Positions 18,041-27,343 of a stretch of 64,000 nucleotides of DNA are shown piece after piece. Both the position numbers and the translations under genes were made by a program. The notes under the pieces were generated by a model, which did no database searches, had not been told where the DNA came from, and saw only the letters and a program-made list of their open reading frames with translations. Origin of the DNA: Flavobacteriaceae bacterium UBA1682 (GTDB lineage Bacteria; Bacteroidota; Bacteroidia; Flavobacteriales; Flavobacteriaceae); assembly GCA_002320285.1 (NCBI GenBank), contig DCKE01000024.1:230033-294032 (forward strand), read 5' to 3'. Numbering within the stretch: the first letter of the stretch is position 1; every line of letters starts with the position of its first letter.

Positions 18041-18778
18041 ATGAGCACCGTAACCCAAATCTTGAAACAAACCGAACACAGGCCATGGGATTTACCCACT
18101 ACTCCTTGGTTATACTATCAGGAGTGGAACGAAGTCTTATTTATGCATTGGGAAATTGAACCCGAAATATTAAAGAAACTCATACCAGAAAACCTCGAAC
18201 TGGATTTGTATAATCAAAAAGCTTGGATTTCTTTAGTACCATTTACAATGGAGAAAATCAGACCATCTTTCCTACCCTATTTTGCGCCTATTTCAAATTT
18301 TCATGAGATCAATTTACGTACTTATGTCACTAAAAATGGAAAGAGCGGTGTATACTTTATCAATATTGGTTCACAAAAGTGGCTATCTACCCTATTGGCA
18401 AAAAAATTATCTGGATTGCCTTACGAAAATGCAACGATAAAAAGGGAATACGATGGAAACAATCAAAAATATACCGCCGTCAACAATACTAAAGGATATG
18501 ATTTCTCGGTCAATTTTAAGACAAGTCCACGTACAGCGTCCAAAAGTCTATTGGAAGTTTGGTTGACGGAGCGTTACTGTCTGTATGTCCAACAAGGACC
18601 AGTCCTGTATCGCTACGACATTCATCATGCAGTATGGGAACTCGAAAATGTTGAAATTGATTCAAGTCGTTTTCATGTAAACTATCAAATCGGAACTCTT
18701 AAATTAGTAAATTACCCCGACTACATCAATTACTCGAAAGGTATAAAAGTAGTAGCTTGGAATAAAGAATTGGTTTAA
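18041..18778 (+). CDS. DUF2071 (YqjF-like) family protein
   Basis: The 245-residue protein has the family pattern: an early MHWEIEPEILKKLIPENLELDLYNQKAWISLVPF, then EINLRTYVTKNGKSGVYFINI, and YYxxG-like beta strands. Proteins of this family are uncharacterised cytoplasmic proteins with an acetoacetate-decarboxylase-like fold. It stands alone, convergent with the next gene. Confidence 0.82.
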   Translation: MSTVTQILKQTEHRPWDLPTTPWLYYQEWNEVLFMHWEIEPEILKKLIPENLELDLYNQKAWISLVPFTMEKIRPSFLPYFAPISNFHEINLRTYVTKNGKSGVYFINIGSQKWLSTLLAKKLSGLPYENATIKREYDGNNQKYTAVNNTKGYDFSVNFKTSPRTASKSLLEVWLTERYCLYVQQGPVLYRYDIHHAVWELENVEIDSSRFHVNYQIGTLKLVNYPDYINYSKGIKVVAWNKELV

Positions 18779-18820
18779 ATACCTTTGTGTAATTAATTGT
18801 TTAATAATCTATTAAATTTC

Positions 18821-19225
18821 CTACTTCTTAACAATTGCCTTGTTTAAAAATTCATTAAGTTGATCAAAAAGATCTTTGGGATTGGTATATAACAATTGGA
18901 AATCACTAATACCAGCTAACGTTGTAGAGTGCTCAGCCTGTATGTGACGCATATAGATAATGGGTTTCTTCTTCGCTTTAGCATATCCCGCTTCGATTCC
19001 GATTCCGATACCCTTATAAGTGCATTCTGCCAATAAAAAACTACAACGATCAATCTCAGCCATCGCTTGTCGCATCATTTCTTTTTCACTGTTTTCATCG
19101 AAGGAGTACTGATCGACAAAAATCATCGTTTCAACATTGACTCCATTCAAGGCCATTCCAATCGCTATGAGTTCTTTACTTAAATTTTTCCTGTATTTAT
19201 AATTTACTGCTATATATGCTTTCAT
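18821..19225 (-). CDS. Nucleoside 2-deoxyribosyltransferase-like protein
   Basis: The 134-residue protein resembles the deoxyribosyltransferase/MTH538-like fold: AEIDRCSFLLAECTYKGIGIGIEAGYAKAKKKPIIYM carries the conserved Asp, Glu and GxEAGYA segment. Members cleave N-glycosidic bonds of nucleosides or nucleotides; some are DNPH1-like hydrolases. Which activity this one has is open. It is separated from the upstream SDR by 47 bp, so an operon is possible. Confidence 0.7.
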   Translation of the reverse strand: MKAYIAVNYKYRKNLSKELIAIGMALNGVNVETMIFVDQYSFDENSEKEMMRQAMAEIDRCSFLLAECTYKGIGIGIEAGYAKAKKKPIIYMRHIQAEHSTTLAGISDFQLLYTNPKDLFDQLNEFLNKAIVKK

Positions 19226-19272
19226 CCTAAATTCTAAATTATTAATTGCAACAAATTATGTACTAAAAGTGC

Positions 19273-19977
19273 TTACTTGGTTCTAGTAGGTCTGATTTCT
19301 ATTTTACTCGGCAAAACATTTCGGTTCATTTTCAATAAATCAACGACCAATTGGCCAACATCCTCAGGTTGTATCTTCCAAGAATCCTCCGCATTGGGAA
19401 CATGTCCATTAAAGTGAGAGGTAACTGATCCTGGCAATATCACCGTAACTTTGACATCTTTGTCGCGCAAATCCAACATGGCAGCTTGCGTGAAACCAAC
19501 CACACCAAACTTAGAAGCATTGTAGCCCGAACCGCCTGCAAAGAAATTGATTCCCGCTAAACTCGCTATCGACATAAAATAACCTTTGTTTCTTTTTAGC
19601 TCGCTTACACCGGCTTTTAGCGTATAGAAAACACCTGTCAAATTGGTGTCAATCATCGCTTTCCAATCGTCCACACTAAGCTCATCCACTGAAGCAAACT
19701 TCCCTAATCCAGCATTAGCAATAACAACATCCAATTGTCCAAAATGTTGAATGATCAAATTAACTGCTTCAATTTCATCGCAAGCCTCTCTGACATCAGA
19801 TCTTAAGCCTATAATTTGATGCGTTGCACCAATGCTGCGTGCCGCTTTTTCAGCGTCATCTAGGTTTCTTCCCGATATGGCAACGCGGCAACCCGCATCA
19901 ACCAATGCCTTTGCTACTCCATATCCAATTCCCTTGGTGCCTCCAGTGATATAAACCACTTTATTTAATGTCGTCAT
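19273..19977 (-). CDS. SDR family oxidoreductase
   Basis: The 234-residue classical SDR has TGGTKGIG at residues 11-18, NAG at 88-90 and catalytic Tyr152-x3-Lys156. The ATG at 19977 (MTTLNKVVYITGG) is the start; the open frame upstream reaches only a TTG. SGRN at 35-38 suggests NADPH. Substrate unknown. Confidence 0.86.
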   Translation of the reverse strand: MTTLNKVVYITGGTKGIGYGVAKALVDAGCRVAISGRNLDDAEKAARSIGATHQIIGLRSDVREACDEIEAVNLIIQHFGQLDVVIANAGLGKFASVDELSVDDWKAMIDTNLTGVFYTLKAGVSELKRNKGYFMSIASLAGINFFAGGSGYNASKFGVVGFTQAAMLDLRDKDVKVTVILPGSVTSHFNGHVPNAEDSWKIQPEDVGQLVVDLLKMNRNVLPSKIEIRPTRTK

Positions 19978-20076
19978 GATTATATTTTTTTCCAACTTTT
20001 TACTAAAAGTTAAGACCTTATTTTCAAATTTAAAGATTTTAAATAATATTATCCGTTTTTTTTATCAAAAAGACTT

Positions 20077-20640
20077 TTATCTAGTGAAAAAAATCCAGTA
20101 AAACGCTACAAATTCACGAAAACAACCATATAAATCTCTACCCTCAAAGTAAGGAGGGCTAGCGCCTTGAACCTCATAAAACTCCTGTTTTTTAAACATC
20201 ATCTTAGTGCGGGTAATATGAAAATACTGAGATACGACAATCACACGCTTAAATGCAACTGTAGCTTGTAAATCAAGCGTATTATTTACAGTGGCCCAGG
20301 TATTATTGCCGCAATTGTCAACGAGGATACTACTCTCCGGAACCTGATGTTTTAATAAAAATTCTTTCATCTTTTCGGCTTCTTCATGTCCTTCCTTGCC
20401 CAAACCACCGCTGACTAATATCCTATCAACCAATCCCTTTTTATACAGACCCAAACCACATTGCATACGCTGTTCCAATCGAGCAGATAAAGTACCGTCT
20501 TCGTGAACTGTGGTTCCCAATATAACGGCTATATCCGCCCGTACTGTAGGTTGTTGAAGTCCATCCCAAATCATATATCCCATATGGCACAAAGACCATA
20601 TAGCCAGTAACGCAACAACACAATACAGCTTTTTCTTCAA
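20077..20640 (-). CDS. YdcF/SanA-like DUF218 membrane-anchored protein
   Basis: The 187-residue protein has an N-terminal signal anchor (KKKLYCVVALLAIWSLCHMGYMIW), then the DUF218 core: ADIAVILGTTVHEDGTLSARLEQRM, ILVSGGLGKEGHEEAEKM, CGNNTWATVNN and VVSQYFHITRTKMMF. SanA-type members affect envelope integrity. The start is probably TTG at 20640: an in-frame TAG lies three codons upstream and no ATG precedes the signal anchor. Confidence 0.82.
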   Translation of the reverse strand: MKKKLYCVVALLAIWSLCHMGYMIWDGLQQPTVRADIAVILGTTVHEDGTLSARLEQRMQCGLGLYKKGLVDRILVSGGLGKEGHEEAEKMKEFLLKHQVPESSILVDNCGNNTWATVNNTLDLQATVAFKRVIVVSQYFHITRTKMMFKKQEFYEVQGASPPYFEGRDLYGCFREFVAFYWIFFTR

Positions 20641-20976
20641 GATACTCTAATTTTTAAACAACTTCAAATGCAAAAATAGCCCTATTCTCGATAACTTAGA
20701 CATCCAACATCGAAAACAGTAGCTTTCTGATGTTCAAAAGTGCATTTACAATCCAATTATCATCGCTGTGATAAACCTTTTTAAAACTTTGTGTCCAAGC
20801 TTTGTACTGTTCGATAAATCACTGCATAATCGCTAAATTAATCGCAATAAATCAAACGATTAAATAAGATCTGTTTACTAAATATTCGTTTTTAGCAAAT
20901 CTAGTATATTTGTTAAAAAACCCAAAAAGAGTTCTTAAATTGCAAGGGTTTTTCACTTTAACCGCAGTACCCCTGT
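20641..20976. other. Intergenic region between ydcF-like and MFS genes
   Basis: About 340 bp between divergent genes. Apart from the -7 box at 20905 I see no gene, repeat or structured RNA. Confidence 0.5.
20905..20912 (+). promoter_or_regulatory. Flavobacterial -7 box (TATATTTG)
   Basis: TATATTTG fits TAnnTTTG and lies 65 bp upstream of the MFS start. No good -33 TTG is visible. Confidence 0.45.
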
Positions 20977-22206
20977 ATGAAAAAAATTCTACAAATTTAT
21001 ATCGATTCCTATAAAGGCTTATCTCCATCTTCATGGATGTTGGCTTTTGTAATGCTTCTGAACCGTTCTGGCTCTATGGTTTTGCCCTTTCTAGGTGTGT
21101 ATATGACTGGAAAACTGGGATTTACTTTAGAAAATTCCGGTTATGTTTTGGCCTGTTTTGGTATCGGATCGCTGATAGGTTCTTTTTTTGGCGGTTGGTT
21201 GACCGATAAAATTGGAAATTTTAAAGTACAGAGTTTAAGTTTGTTTCTTAGCGCTCCGATGTTTGCCATAATGCCCTTATTTGACACGGCAATTGGGTTG
21301 GGCTGTATTATGTTGATTCAAAGTACGATTAGTGAGGCTTTTAGGCCTGCGAACTCCGTAGCCATTACCTTATATGCTAAACCCGAAAACATTACCAGGG
21401 CTTTTTCACTAAACAGAATGGCTATCAATTTAGGTTTTTCTATAGGTCCAGCGATGGGCGGACTTCTCGCATCCATTTCCTATGCTTTATTGTTTTATGT
21501 CAATGCGGTAGCCGCTTTTCTAGCGGGCTGTTTATTTGTCTATTTCTTTATCAATAAAAAGTCAACAAAGGAGATCAATCGCGACAACCAAAGAGAAATC
21601 ATCAATCCAGAAATGCTAAAACCGGAGAGATCTCCCTATAAAGACGGTCTCTTTATACTCTTTAATCTATTTTGTGCGTTATATGCTATTGCATTCTTTC
21701 AATTGTTTAGCACGCTACCAATCTTTTACCAGGAAGTAGGAAAACTGAGCCAGTTTGATATTGGAATCATTTTGGGTTATAGCGGTTTGATTATTTTTAT
21801 ATTCGAAATGTTATTGGTCCATATTGCTGAAAAGAAACTAAGCGTTACTCAAATTATTGTATATGGAGTTTTTTTGACTGGAATCGGCTACGGAATACTA
21901 GCTTTTTCTCACGGTCTGATCATCATTTATGCATCCATGACCATTTTATGCATTTCCGAGATGCTCGCGCTACCCTTTACCTCTACAGTTACCGCCTTGC
22001 GATCAGGTATCAATAATAAAGGTGCGTATATGGGATTTAACGGACTAGCCTTTGCTTCTGCATTTGTAATTTCTCCGATACTCGGCACCAAAATCGCTAA
22101 AATTTATAACTTTGAAGTATTGTGGATAGGTACGGCTGTTGTCGCAACCATATCAGCCATAGGCTTTTACTTTGTCCTCAAGAGAATGTTAACCCCAGAA
22201 AACTAA
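20977..22206 (+). CDS. MFS transporter, MdtH/YfcJ-like drug efflux type
   Basis: The 409-residue protein has about 12 membrane segments. The loop 2-3 signature GSFFGGWLTDKIGNFKV matches major facilitator exporters, and RPANSVAI and SIGPAMGG fit the DHA1 drug-efflux group. The substrate is not predictable. The DMP19-like gene follows 5 bp after its stop, so the two are co-transcribed. Confidence 0.85.
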   Translation: MKKILQIYIDSYKGLSPSSWMLAFVMLLNRSGSMVLPFLGVYMTGKLGFTLENSGYVLACFGIGSLIGSFFGGWLTDKIGNFKVQSLSLFLSAPMFAIMPLFDTAIGLGCIMLIQSTISEAFRPANSVAITLYAKPENITRAFSLNRMAINLGFSIGPAMGGLLASISYALLFYVNAVAAFLAGCLFVYFFINKKSTKEINRDNQREIINPEMLKPERSPYKDGLFILFNLFCALYAIAFFQLFSTLPIFYQEVGKLSQFDIGIILGYSGLIIFIFEMLLVHIAEKKLSVTQIIVYGVFLTGIGYGILAFSHGLIIIYASMTILCISEMLALPFTSTVTALRSGINNKGAYMGFNGLAFASAFVISPILGTKIAKIYNFEVLWIGTAVVATISAIGFYFVLKRMLTPEN

Positions 22207-22211
22207 CCCTA

Positions 22212-22748
22212 ATGGAATTAAACGAAATCATCGTATCCGAGAATGCCTTTACCAACCCTGATCCTTATCAGGTTATACTATCCAACATTTCAGTGCTCAA
22301 CGTATTGCGCGAAGAGGGAATTGAAGATTCAGAATTATTTGATGATGCATTAATCAGCTATTTAGTAGATTACTACTTCACACAAACTACAGCTGGCGGA
22401 TTTTCACAGTTTGTATGGAATACAAAATGGTCTGAGGAAATCAATGAATTAATCGCAGTCGGATTAGAGATGATGCAAGCAGTGGATCACTTAGCCTATT
22501 TTGAAAAGCAACAACGCAGAATGAAAGGCTTAAGTAGCGTGAAAAAGAAAAAGTTTTTTGAACAAAGTTTCTCTGAGAAAAACCCCATTAAATCAACTAT
22601 TGACGATGTCAGTTTTACAGCCATCACCGAAGATCTTACACAATTGCATTCTGATTGGCTGAAAAGTCATCCGCAATTAAAGGTATTGCCCATAGATGCG
22701 ATGTTTGAGGAACTGGAATCTATTGTTGGTCATCCAATTGCGCGTTAA
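22212..22748 (+). CDS. DMP19 (DUF4375) family protein
   Basis: The 178-residue acidic protein has ALISYLVDYYFTQTTAGGFSQFVWNT, the YxxxxxxxGGFxQFxxN signature of DUF4375, the family of the Neisseria DNA-mimic protein DMP19. DNA mimicry is shown only for some members and is inference here. I use the ATG at 22212; the frame is open further upstream inside the MFS gene, but that part is out-of-frame read-through. It is coupled to the MFS gene. Confidence 0.8.
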   Translation: MELNEIIVSENAFTNPDPYQVILSNISVLNVLREEGIEDSELFDDALISYLVDYYFTQTTAGGFSQFVWNTKWSEEINELIAVGLEMMQAVDHLAYFEKQQRRMKGLSSVKKKKFFEQSFSEKNPIKSTIDDVSFTAITEDLTQLHSDWLKSHPQLKVLPIDAMFEELESIVGHPIAR

Positions 22749-22859
22749 GATCTTTTTAGGCTAATTAAGATCTCAACAAAAACAGCGTAGTTGTTCGTTT
22801 TTTTACTAACTTAGTAAAACAAACCGCTTTTGTCGCTAAAATTAAATTGATAGTTTACT

Positions 22860-23738
22860 ATGTCAAATATTTCATTTATCATTGAAGAACGTCCCGCAGA
22901 TATTGGGAATTTTTTAGTTGGTCGTTTATTGCCTTTTCGTCAAAAACGATCTGTCGGACCTTTTGTATTTATTGATCATATGGGACCGGCCGCACTAAAG
23001 GATTATGAAAATCTAGATGTTCCCCCACATCCGCATATCGGCTTATCAACCCTTACTTATTTGTTTGAAGGTTGTATTATGCATAAAGACAGCCTGGGAA
23101 CCGAAGTAGAAATCACGCCTGGTGCCGTAAACTGGATGACGGCAGGAAAAGGGATTACCCATTCCGAAAGAACACCAGAATACCTACGTCACACCGATAA
23201 AAATTTACACGGACTGCAAATATGGGTGGCTTTACCAAAGGACCTAGAACATATGGATCCGTCTTTTACACATATCAATGCCGACGAATTGCCGCATTGG
23301 ACCGAAGATGACGTGGAATACAAACTGATCGCAGGCCACTTGTTTGATAAAAAGTCTCCTGTTCCCGTACACAGTCCATTATACCTATTGGAATTGAAAA
23401 GCAAAAAACGCACAAGCATCAATATCGGTTCAAGTCTGTTTGGAGAAAGTGGTATGTATATCTTAGAAGGCGAAATTGTTAGTGAGGAAAACCGCTTTGA
23501 GTCCAAACAGATCTTAATTGCCAAAGACAGTCAACTCTGCCAATTTGAAATGGCAGAAAATACTACGGTCTATATTTTTGGAGGTGCGGTTTTTCCTGAA
23601 CCGAGACATATCGAATGGAATTTTGTTTCTTCCGATTTAAATACCATCGAAAAAGCTAAGGCAGACTGGATCGCACTTCGATTTCCAAAAGTTCCTGGAG
23701 ATGACGGTTATGTACCCTTACCTGAAAAAAGAATATGA
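22860..23738 (+). CDS. Pirin family protein
   Basis: The 292-residue bicupin has the pirin metal-site motif VPPHPHIGLSTLTYLFEG with the two His, TPGAVNWMTAGKGITHSERTP supplying the third His and Glu, and LHGLQIWVALP. Pirins bind Fe; some are quercetinases, others act as redox cofactors. The stop overlaps the ATG of the next gene by ATGA. Confidence 0.9.
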   Translation: MSNISFIIEERPADIGNFLVGRLLPFRQKRSVGPFVFIDHMGPAALKDYENLDVPPHPHIGLSTLTYLFEGCIMHKDSLGTEVEITPGAVNWMTAGKGITHSERTPEYLRHTDKNLHGLQIWVALPKDLEHMDPSFTHINADELPHWTEDDVEYKLIAGHLFDKKSPVPVHSPLYLLELKSKKRTSINIGSSLFGESGMYILEGEIVSEENRFESKQILIAKDSQLCQFEMAENTTVYIFGGAVFPEPRHIEWNFVSSDLNTIEKAKADWIALRFPKVPGDDGYVPLPEKRI

Positions 23739-24019
23739 TAATTGAACTAATAGATCAGGGAGATCAAGGCGTTTTTCATGGATTTGAAAAGGATATTCAA
23801 ATAGGTGAAGTTCATTTTACACGAATTAATGATCATCAAATTGCCATTGATCATACAGAAGTGTATACAGAATATAACGGAAAGGGGTTGGGACAAAAGA
23901 TGGTCTTAGAAGTTTTTGACTATGCTAGAAACAACCGGCTCAAAATAAAACCACGCTGCTCCTTTGTTCGTTTTGTCTTTGATAAAAATCCCGGTTCACA
24001 AGATCTTTTGATTGGATAA
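23735..24019 (+). CDS. YidJ-like GNAT domain protein
   Basis: The 94-residue protein is a minimal GNAT-like domain (GFEKDIQIGEVHFTRINDHQIAIDHTEVYTEYNGKGLGQKMVLEVFDYARNNRLKIKPRCSFV) of the COG2388 type, which has the acetyl-CoA loop but is shorter than a full acetyltransferase. It overlaps pirin by 4 bp. Function unknown. Confidence 0.78.
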   Translation: MIIELIDQGDQGVFHGFEKDIQIGEVHFTRINDHQIAIDHTEVYTEYNGKGLGQKMVLEVFDYARNNRLKIKPRCSFVRFVFDKNPGSQDLLIG

Positions 24020-24028
24020 AGCTTTGAA

Positions 24029-24058
24029 GCAATCGCTATTTATAGTAATAGCGATTGC
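24029..24058. terminator. Hairpin between convergent genes
   Basis: A perfect 12-bp stem (24029-24040 with 24047-24058) and a 6-nt loop lie between the GNAT stop and the end of the WG-repeat gene, overlapping the latter's last codons. It lacks a strong T-run but could end both transcripts. Confidence 0.65.
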
Positions 24059-24740
24059 CACAAAAGTCAATAATTATCGGTTGACCAGCTAAAGTTCCGG
24101 CTAGTAATATACCACTGTCTTCGGTTGCATTCGCATTCATATTATAAAGAAAATCATATAAAAACTTGACTTTAACAAGCCCTTGAGCATCTATGACTCC
24201 ATACTTTCCGTTTTTCTTCGCTATAAAGTAATTCTCACTACCGTCTAACCAAAATAGATAATCTAAGGTTTGATAATGATTTTCAACCACTACCATTCCC
24301 TTGATATCACGTATACCCCACAGTTTATTCTTTTCAAATAACACCAAATTGTGTTCGACCTGAGGACAACATACAGCTGGAGCAGATTGAACCGTATCCA
24401 TTTTTAAAACAATACTGCCTTTTTTATCGATCCGATACTTGATTTCATCCAAAGTTACCAAGGCATAATCCGCAGTTCCCATCACAGAAGCATTTTGACT
24501 TAATAAGGTATAAAAATCCATTTTAAACATACCTGCTTGATCAAATTTAGCGGGAATCAACACCTTACCCTGACGATCGACATATCCGTATTTTTGCCCT
24601 TTAATAAAAGGAATTATTTCTGGAGCGCTTTCACAATAGGAAACGGGAATTTTTACTTGGGCAAATCCAACCGAAAGCTTGGTGTACAAAACAATACAAA
24701 CAAGCATTCTCATCGGAAAAATCAATTTTATTACATTCAT
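24036..24740 (-). CDS. Exported WG-repeat protein
   Basis: The 234-residue protein has an N-terminal signal peptide ending about residue 28 (SVGFAQ) and at least three WG-type repeats: QKYGYVDRQGKVLIPAKF, KLWGIRDIKGMVVVENHY and GKYGVIDAQGLVKVKFLY. WG repeats form beta-rich scaffolds of unknown role. It is a single gene with a convergent hairpin at its end. Confidence 0.82.
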   Translation of the reverse strand: MNVIKLIFPMRMLVCIVLYTKLSVGFAQVKIPVSYCESAPEIIPFIKGQKYGYVDRQGKVLIPAKFDQAGMFKMDFYTLLSQNASVMGTADYALVTLDEIKYRIDKKGSIVLKMDTVQSAPAVCCPQVEHNLVLFEKNKLWGIRDIKGMVVVENHYQTLDYLFWLDGSENYFIAKKNGKYGVIDAQGLVKVKFLYDFLYNMNANATEDSGILLAGTLAGQPIIIDFCGNRYYYK

Positions 24741-25056
24741 CGTATTTGGTAGATAGTTGATCCAAGTTCAAACAGGGCACATTCTAGTTCTATTTCAAAA
24801 AAGTCTATAAAACGCCAATATCTGAACGACCAAAGTAAACAAAAATCACTTAAACGCATAGGCTACCGATTAATAAAAAAGTGTGTTTGTGATTTTAGAA
24901 TAAAATTGGAGCCTAAACCAGGTTAAAAATTTACACCCGTCAATTCAACTTTTCTCATGCGGGAATTCAAAAAGAGAATAAAAATGTCTTTTTAAAGCGA
25001 ACAGTTGCTGAGTTGCGCTCAAAAACTTAAATTAGCGACTTAAACTAAAATAGAAA
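24741..25056. other. Divergent intergenic region
   Basis: About 316 bp between the WG-repeat and dipeptidyl-peptidase genes. It must hold promoters for both, but I see no clear TAnnTTTG box, repeat or structured element. Confidence 0.4.
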
Positions 25057-27246
25057 ATGAGAAAAACCTCTTTATTTGTATTTCTATTAGCCGGTAATTT
25101 TTTATTTGCGCAACGAAATCTAACTATAGAAGAAGCGACATCGGGTAATTTCACGAAGTTTGCTCCGAAAACCATTACAGCTCCGCAATGGCAAGATCAA
25201 AATCAACTGAGCTATTTGGATGCAACTTATCAGAATTTGATGAGTCGAAATCAATCGAATAAATGGAAAGAAACCGTTTTAATTTCTAAGACAGATTTAC
25301 AAAGTGCCATTGACAAAACCTTAAATGAGGCGGGAATAAACCTGAGAATTTTCCCTTATGCTTATACTTGGAAAGACGCAAAAACATTGACGTTTACAGC
25401 CACGGGAAAGGACAATATGTACTACATTGAATACGAGGTGGCTTCCAAAAAAGTGAGTAACTTTTTTAAATTGGACAAACTCGCTAAAAACCAGCTTGTT
25501 TCATCAAAGGGAAACTATATGGCTTGGTTAAACGACAACAACATCGTGATTTCTGATCTTAATAACAAAGACATTACAGTAACTAATGATGCTGCTTTAG
25601 ACATCATTAATGGAAGTAACGATACCCATAGACAAGAATTTGGTATCGATCGCGGTATGTGGTGGAATCCCACAAAGGATCAATTGCTTTACTATAGAAA
25701 AGATCAAAGTATGGTAAGCTCCTATCCCTTAGTCAATTTTGGATCACGTGTTGCGGAAGTAAAAAACATTAAATACCCGATGGCGGGTATGACTAGTGAG
25801 CAGGTTACTTTAGTGGTTTATGACATCAAAACTCAAAAGAAAGTAACCTTACAAACCGGTGAGCCCAAAGAACAATTTTTAACGATGGTTACTTGGGATC
25901 CAAAAGGCGAATACGTTTATGTTGGTCTACTCAATCGCGAACAAAATCACATTCAAGTTAATCGATATAATGCAACTACGGGGCTTCTCGACAAAAAGTT
26001 ATTTGAAGACCAATCAAATACCTATGCAGAACCGTCTCATGCTTTGACATTTGTACCTAATAAAAACAATGAATTTTTATACCTTACTGAAAAAGACGGT
26101 TTCCGTCAAATTTATCTATACAACACCGATGGTAAGGAGTTGAAGAAATTGGGATATAAAGACGTTGTCGTCAAAGAGATATTGGGTTTTGATTCAACTG
26201 GAAAAACCTTGTATTATGTAGGCACTAGCAACAGAGGATTGGATAGACAACTTTATAAAGTAACCTTAGCAAACCAAACCACAGAGCTGCTAACGACGCT
26301 ATCCGGAACGCATAACATTCAAATGAATGAAAACAAAACTGCTTTCTTAGATCAGTTTAGCAATACGACAACACCTAATGAAATCAGCATAGTAGATACC
26401 AAAACCAAAAAAGCGGTTGAACTAGTTAAGTCGCCAAATCCTTACGAAGGAACGGTGACGCTTCCGAAAATGGAAATGGTTACCCTAACAGCTGCTGACG
26501 GTCAGACTACCCTAAATGGTCGATTGATCTACCCTGCCAATTTTGATGCTACTAAAAAATACCCGGTAATGGTATATGTTTACGGTGGGCCTCATGCGCA
26601 GTTAGTTCAAAACAAATGGTTGGGTGGTGCTAGTTTATTTGACTATTATATGGCTCAAAATGGTTATGTTGTTTTTACAGTTGACAATAGAGGAAGTGAT
26701 AACAGAGGTCGCGATTTCGAACATGTTATACACCGAAAACTGGGTGAAAATGAAATGGCCGACCAATTAAAGGGAATTGAATTTTTAAAATCAAAAAGTT
26801 TTGTAGATGCTGATAAAATCGGCGTTTATGGCTGGAGTTTTGGAGGATTTATGACCACTACCCTTTCGATAAATCATCCAGAAATATTTAAGGTTGGAGT
26901 TGCTGGAGGACCAGTGATGGATTGGAAATACTATGAAATCATGTATGGGGAACGTTATATGGATACACCTCAGGAAAACCCAGAAGGTTATGAGAAAACC
27001 AGTTTAATCAATAAGGCGGATAAACTTAATAATCGTTTACTTGTTATTCACGGCGCTCAAGATCCTGTAGTGGTTCAGCAGCACTCGATGGAGTTTATCG
27101 AAGCCTGTATCAAAGCGGGTAAACAAGTCGATTACTTCCTATATCCTACCCATGAACACAATGTATCCGGTAAAGATCGCGTACACTTAAATCAAAAAAT
27201 AGCCGATTACTTCTTTACACATCTTCAAAAATCCACGTTGAACTAA
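25057..27246 (+). CDS. Dipeptidyl-peptidase IV family serine peptidase (S9B)
   Basis: The 729-residue enzyme has a signal peptide (LFVFLLAGNFLFAQ), a beta-propeller N-domain with the DPP4 pattern DRGMWWNPTKDQLLYYRKDQ, and a C-terminal alpha/beta hydrolase. The catalytic triad is Ser594 in GWSFGG, Asp669 in GAQDPVV and His701 in THEHN. It would release X-Pro or X-Ala dipeptides in the periplasm or at the surface. It is followed by a strong terminator and stands alone. Confidence 0.93.
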   Translation: MRKTSLFVFLLAGNFLFAQRNLTIEEATSGNFTKFAPKTITAPQWQDQNQLSYLDATYQNLMSRNQSNKWKETVLISKTDLQSAIDKTLNEAGINLRIFPYAYTWKDAKTLTFTATGKDNMYYIEYEVASKKVSNFFKLDKLAKNQLVSSKGNYMAWLNDNNIVISDLNNKDITVTNDAALDIINGSNDTHRQEFGIDRGMWWNPTKDQLLYYRKDQSMVSSYPLVNFGSRVAEVKNIKYPMAGMTSEQVTLVVYDIKTQKKVTLQTGEPKEQFLTMVTWDPKGEYVYVGLLNREQNHIQVNRYNATTGLLDKKLFEDQSNTYAEPSHALTFVPNKNNEFLYLTEKDGFRQIYLYNTDGKELKKLGYKDVVVKEILGFDSTGKTLYYVGTSNRGLDRQLYKVTLANQTTELLTTLSGTHNIQMNENKTAFLDQFSNTTTPNEISIVDTKTKKAVELVKSPNPYEGTVTLPKMEMVTLTAADGQTTLNGRLIYPANFDATKKYPVMVYVYGGPHAQLVQNKWLGGASLFDYYMAQNGYVVFTVDNRGSDNRGRDFEHVIHRKLGENEMADQLKGIEFLKSKSFVDADKIGVYGWSFGGFMTTTLSINHPEIFKVGVAGGPVMDWKYYEIMYGERYMDTPQENPEGYEKTSLINKADKLNNRLLVIHGAQDPVVVQQHSMEFIEACIKAGKQVDYFLYPTHEHNVSGKDRVHLNQKIADYFFTHLQKSTLN

Positions 27247-27266
27247 ACGAAATAAATTTTTAAATA

Positions 27267-27305
27267 AAAAGAGGTTATTCCAATAGTTGGAATAACCTCT
27301 TTTGT
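27267..27305 (+). terminator. Rho-independent terminator
   Basis: A 13-bp perfect stem (27271-27283 with 27287-27299), extended by A/T pairs and ending in a T-run, follows the peptidase stop. Confidence 0.92.
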
Positions 27306-27343
27306 TTTTTAAATGAGAGTATGAACAAAATAAACTACAAAAA

